From Pyrenochaeta sp. MPI-SDFR-AT-0127 (Eukaryota > Ascomycota > Dothideomycetes > Pleosporales > Cucurbitariaceae), in the NCBI GenBank assembly GCA_020747015.1, contig JAGTJM010000002.1, positions 372,001 through 436,000 of the forward strand: 64,000 bases of DNA. Direction: 5' to 3'. The position numbers were made by a program, and so were the translations under genes. Of the stretch, positions 62,799 to 64,000 are shown one piece after another; positions within the stretch are counted from its first letter, which is position 1, and each line of letters begins with the position of its first letter. The notes beneath the pieces were generated by a model that saw only the letters and a program-made list of their open reading frames with translations, did no database searches and was not told where the DNA came from.

Positions 62799-64000
62799 AT
62801 GCCCCTCGGTTTCGAGCGCCTGAACGAGCGCACACAGCGCCCAAACGCCCACATAAACTTCATCCGCACGCTTCCAGGCCCCTCATCTGTGGTTGCCGAG
62901 CAAATCCTAAATCGCGTCGCTGCGATATGCTATCCCTTCATGAAGTCAAACATGATTCTTGTCCAGGCGCTGGAAGAATATCCTTATAATACCGAGTTTG
63001 TTGGTCGCAACTTCAATGCGGGCGAAGTCATACAGTTGGTTCTTCGCGATAGGAATGGGCGATGGCTTTCGCAGAGAATGGTAGAGATGGTTATGGTGCA
63101 CGAGTTGGCGCATTGCAAGCAGATGAACCATTCGAAGGCGTTCTGGAAAGTGCGCAACGAGTATGCAGTAGACTTGCGAGCATTGTGGAGCAGAGGATAT
63201 ACTGGTGAGGGGTTATGGGGAAGGGGCAGAGACCTGGATTCGGGCGTAGTACAGTTAAGTGAGGGAGACATTGCCGATATACCTGAGCATCTATGTGGCG
63301 GTACGTACGGAAGACGCACGAAGAAAAGGAAGCGAGGAGGCAAAGAAAAGTCCATGCTGTCATATGCAGAGAGGAAGCAGCGACGCATACTGAAGAAATT
63401 TGGCGCAGGCGGTCAGGCATTAGGAGCCGATGACAATACCAAGGTCAAGCTCGAGGGTGGTGTTCCAAAGAAGGGAAAGCCCAGAGTAGCTGGGAGCGCA
63501 CGAGGTCGAGATCTCAGGGCTGCTGCAGCTTTGGCGCGGTTCGACACAGCGAAGACAGAAGAAGTCATCATAAAGAAGGAGGAGACTTTCTCGGACAGTG
63601 AGACAGAAGAGGAATTCGTAGAGGGTGATCAAGAGGGAGCAGCTGTAGACATAGATGGCAAGAGGATGTTTGACGACAAGGGTCGTGCTCTGATTAAGAT
63701 TTGTGAAGACGAGGATGATACAGATGGCAATGCGAGGAGGGAAATGGATGAGATCCAAGGCATCGCACCCGGGCAGAAGGCTCTGAATAAGTCAACAGCG
63801 CGTTCTAAAGTCTCAACAAGCCACAAGCAAATCGAGAAGCAAGCCAAGTTGAATAACAAAATGCCTACGCCCGCCGCTACTCGAAAATCCGAAGGAGACT
63901 CATCTGCTTCAGTCATTCGCCTCGACGAACAATGGAAACGTCGGCCTCATTCTTCACATGTTCCGCCGTATTGCCCACCAGTTCTGGAATCAGCTCAACC
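62799..64000 (+). CDS. WLM-domain metalloprotease (Wss1-like), 3' partial
   Basis: Starts at ATG 62799 (MPLGFERLNER...) and is open for 400 codons to the right edge, so the C-terminus is missing. The WLM domain spans about residues 1-150: VAAICYPFMKSNMILVQALEE, NFNAGEVIQLVLRDRNGRWLS, and the zinc site HELAHCKQMNHSKAF (His101, Glu102, His105, His111). A Gly/Trp turn (RGYTGEGLWGRG) follows. Then comes a Lys/Arg-rich, then acidic low-complexity tail, as expected for Wss1-type proteases, which degrade DNA-protein crosslinks and interact with SUMO and Cdc48. SUMO-interacting motifs would lie further on. A second protein of this pathway sits at the other end of the window. Confidence 0.9.
   Translation, partial: MPLGFERLNERTQRPNAHINFIRTLPGPSSVVAEQILNRVAAICYPFMKSNMILVQALEEYPYNTEFVGRNFNAGEVIQLVLRDRNGRWLSQRMVEMVMVHELAHCKQMNHSKAFWKVRNEYAVDLRALWSRGYTGEGLWGRGRDLDSGVVQLSEGDIADIPEHLCGGTYGRRTKKRKRGGKEKSMLSYAERKQRRILKKFGAGGQALGADDNTKVKLEGGVPKKGKPRVAGSARGRDLRAAAALARFDTAKTEEVIIKKEETFSDSETEEEFVEGDQEGAAVDIDGKRMFDDKGRALIKICEDEDDTDGNARREMDEIQGIAPGQKALNKSTARSKVSTSHKQIEKQAKLNNKMPTPAATRKSEGDSSASVIRLDEQWKRRPHSSHVPPYCPPVLESAQ

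Overview
This window is nuclear DNA of a filamentous ascomycete. The short introns (mostly 48-62 nt, with CTAAC/CTGAC-like branch sites), the fungal-restricted families and the gene content (POM152, Mog1, BUD20, Spt10-like, GH47, GH28, class II peroxidase) point to Pezizomycotina. A Pleosporales-like Dothideomycete is my best inference, not a proven placement. Coding models below were rebuilt by hand from splice sites, and the reading phase was checked across every junction.

Layout. The first ~46 kb are gene-dense. In order: eIF2A (5' truncated by the window edge), a GCNA/SprT-like DNA-protein-crosslink protease, mitochondrial aconitase (seven exons, one of 11 nt), a BUD20-type zinc finger, Mog1, a zinc alcohol dehydrogenase, an Spt10-like GNAT acetyltransferase with an H2C2 finger, an acyl-protein-thioesterase-like hydrolase, the SWR1 subunit Vps71/Swc6, an SDR, two fungal-restricted unknowns, a GH47 mannosidase, a GH28 polygalacturonase, a large membrane protein of unknown function, a UCH37/BAP1-type deubiquitinase, the pore-membrane nucleoporin POM152, a Sec14-like lipid-transfer protein, an FBXO21-like F-box protein and a five-exon hexose transporter. 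From ~46 kb on, genes become sparse. That part holds a decayed SDR (48.0-48.6 kb), a BTB/POZ gene broken by a one-base frameshift, an EthD-domain protein, histone H1 (six exons), a doubtful small membrane ORF, a secreted class II peroxidase and, at the right edge, a WLM (Wss1-like) metalloprotease cut off by the window end.

How the genes relate. Most are unlinked housekeeping genes. Several pairs are head-to-head and probably share promoters (aconitase/BUD20, thioesterase/Swc6, UCH/POM152, Sec14-like/FBXO21-like). Two themes recur: chromatin (Spt10-like, Swc6, H1) and repair of DNA-protein crosslinks (a GCNA/SprT-like and a WLM protease at opposite ends). The polygalacturonase, peroxidase and sugar transporter fit growth on plant material. 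I found no convincing tRNA, rRNA, CRISPR, intact transposon or secondary-metabolite cluster. The best leads are the micro-exons in aconitase and H1, the stop-free 3n introns in eIF2A and POM152, the decayed genes in the sparse half, and the fungal-restricted proteins of unknown role.
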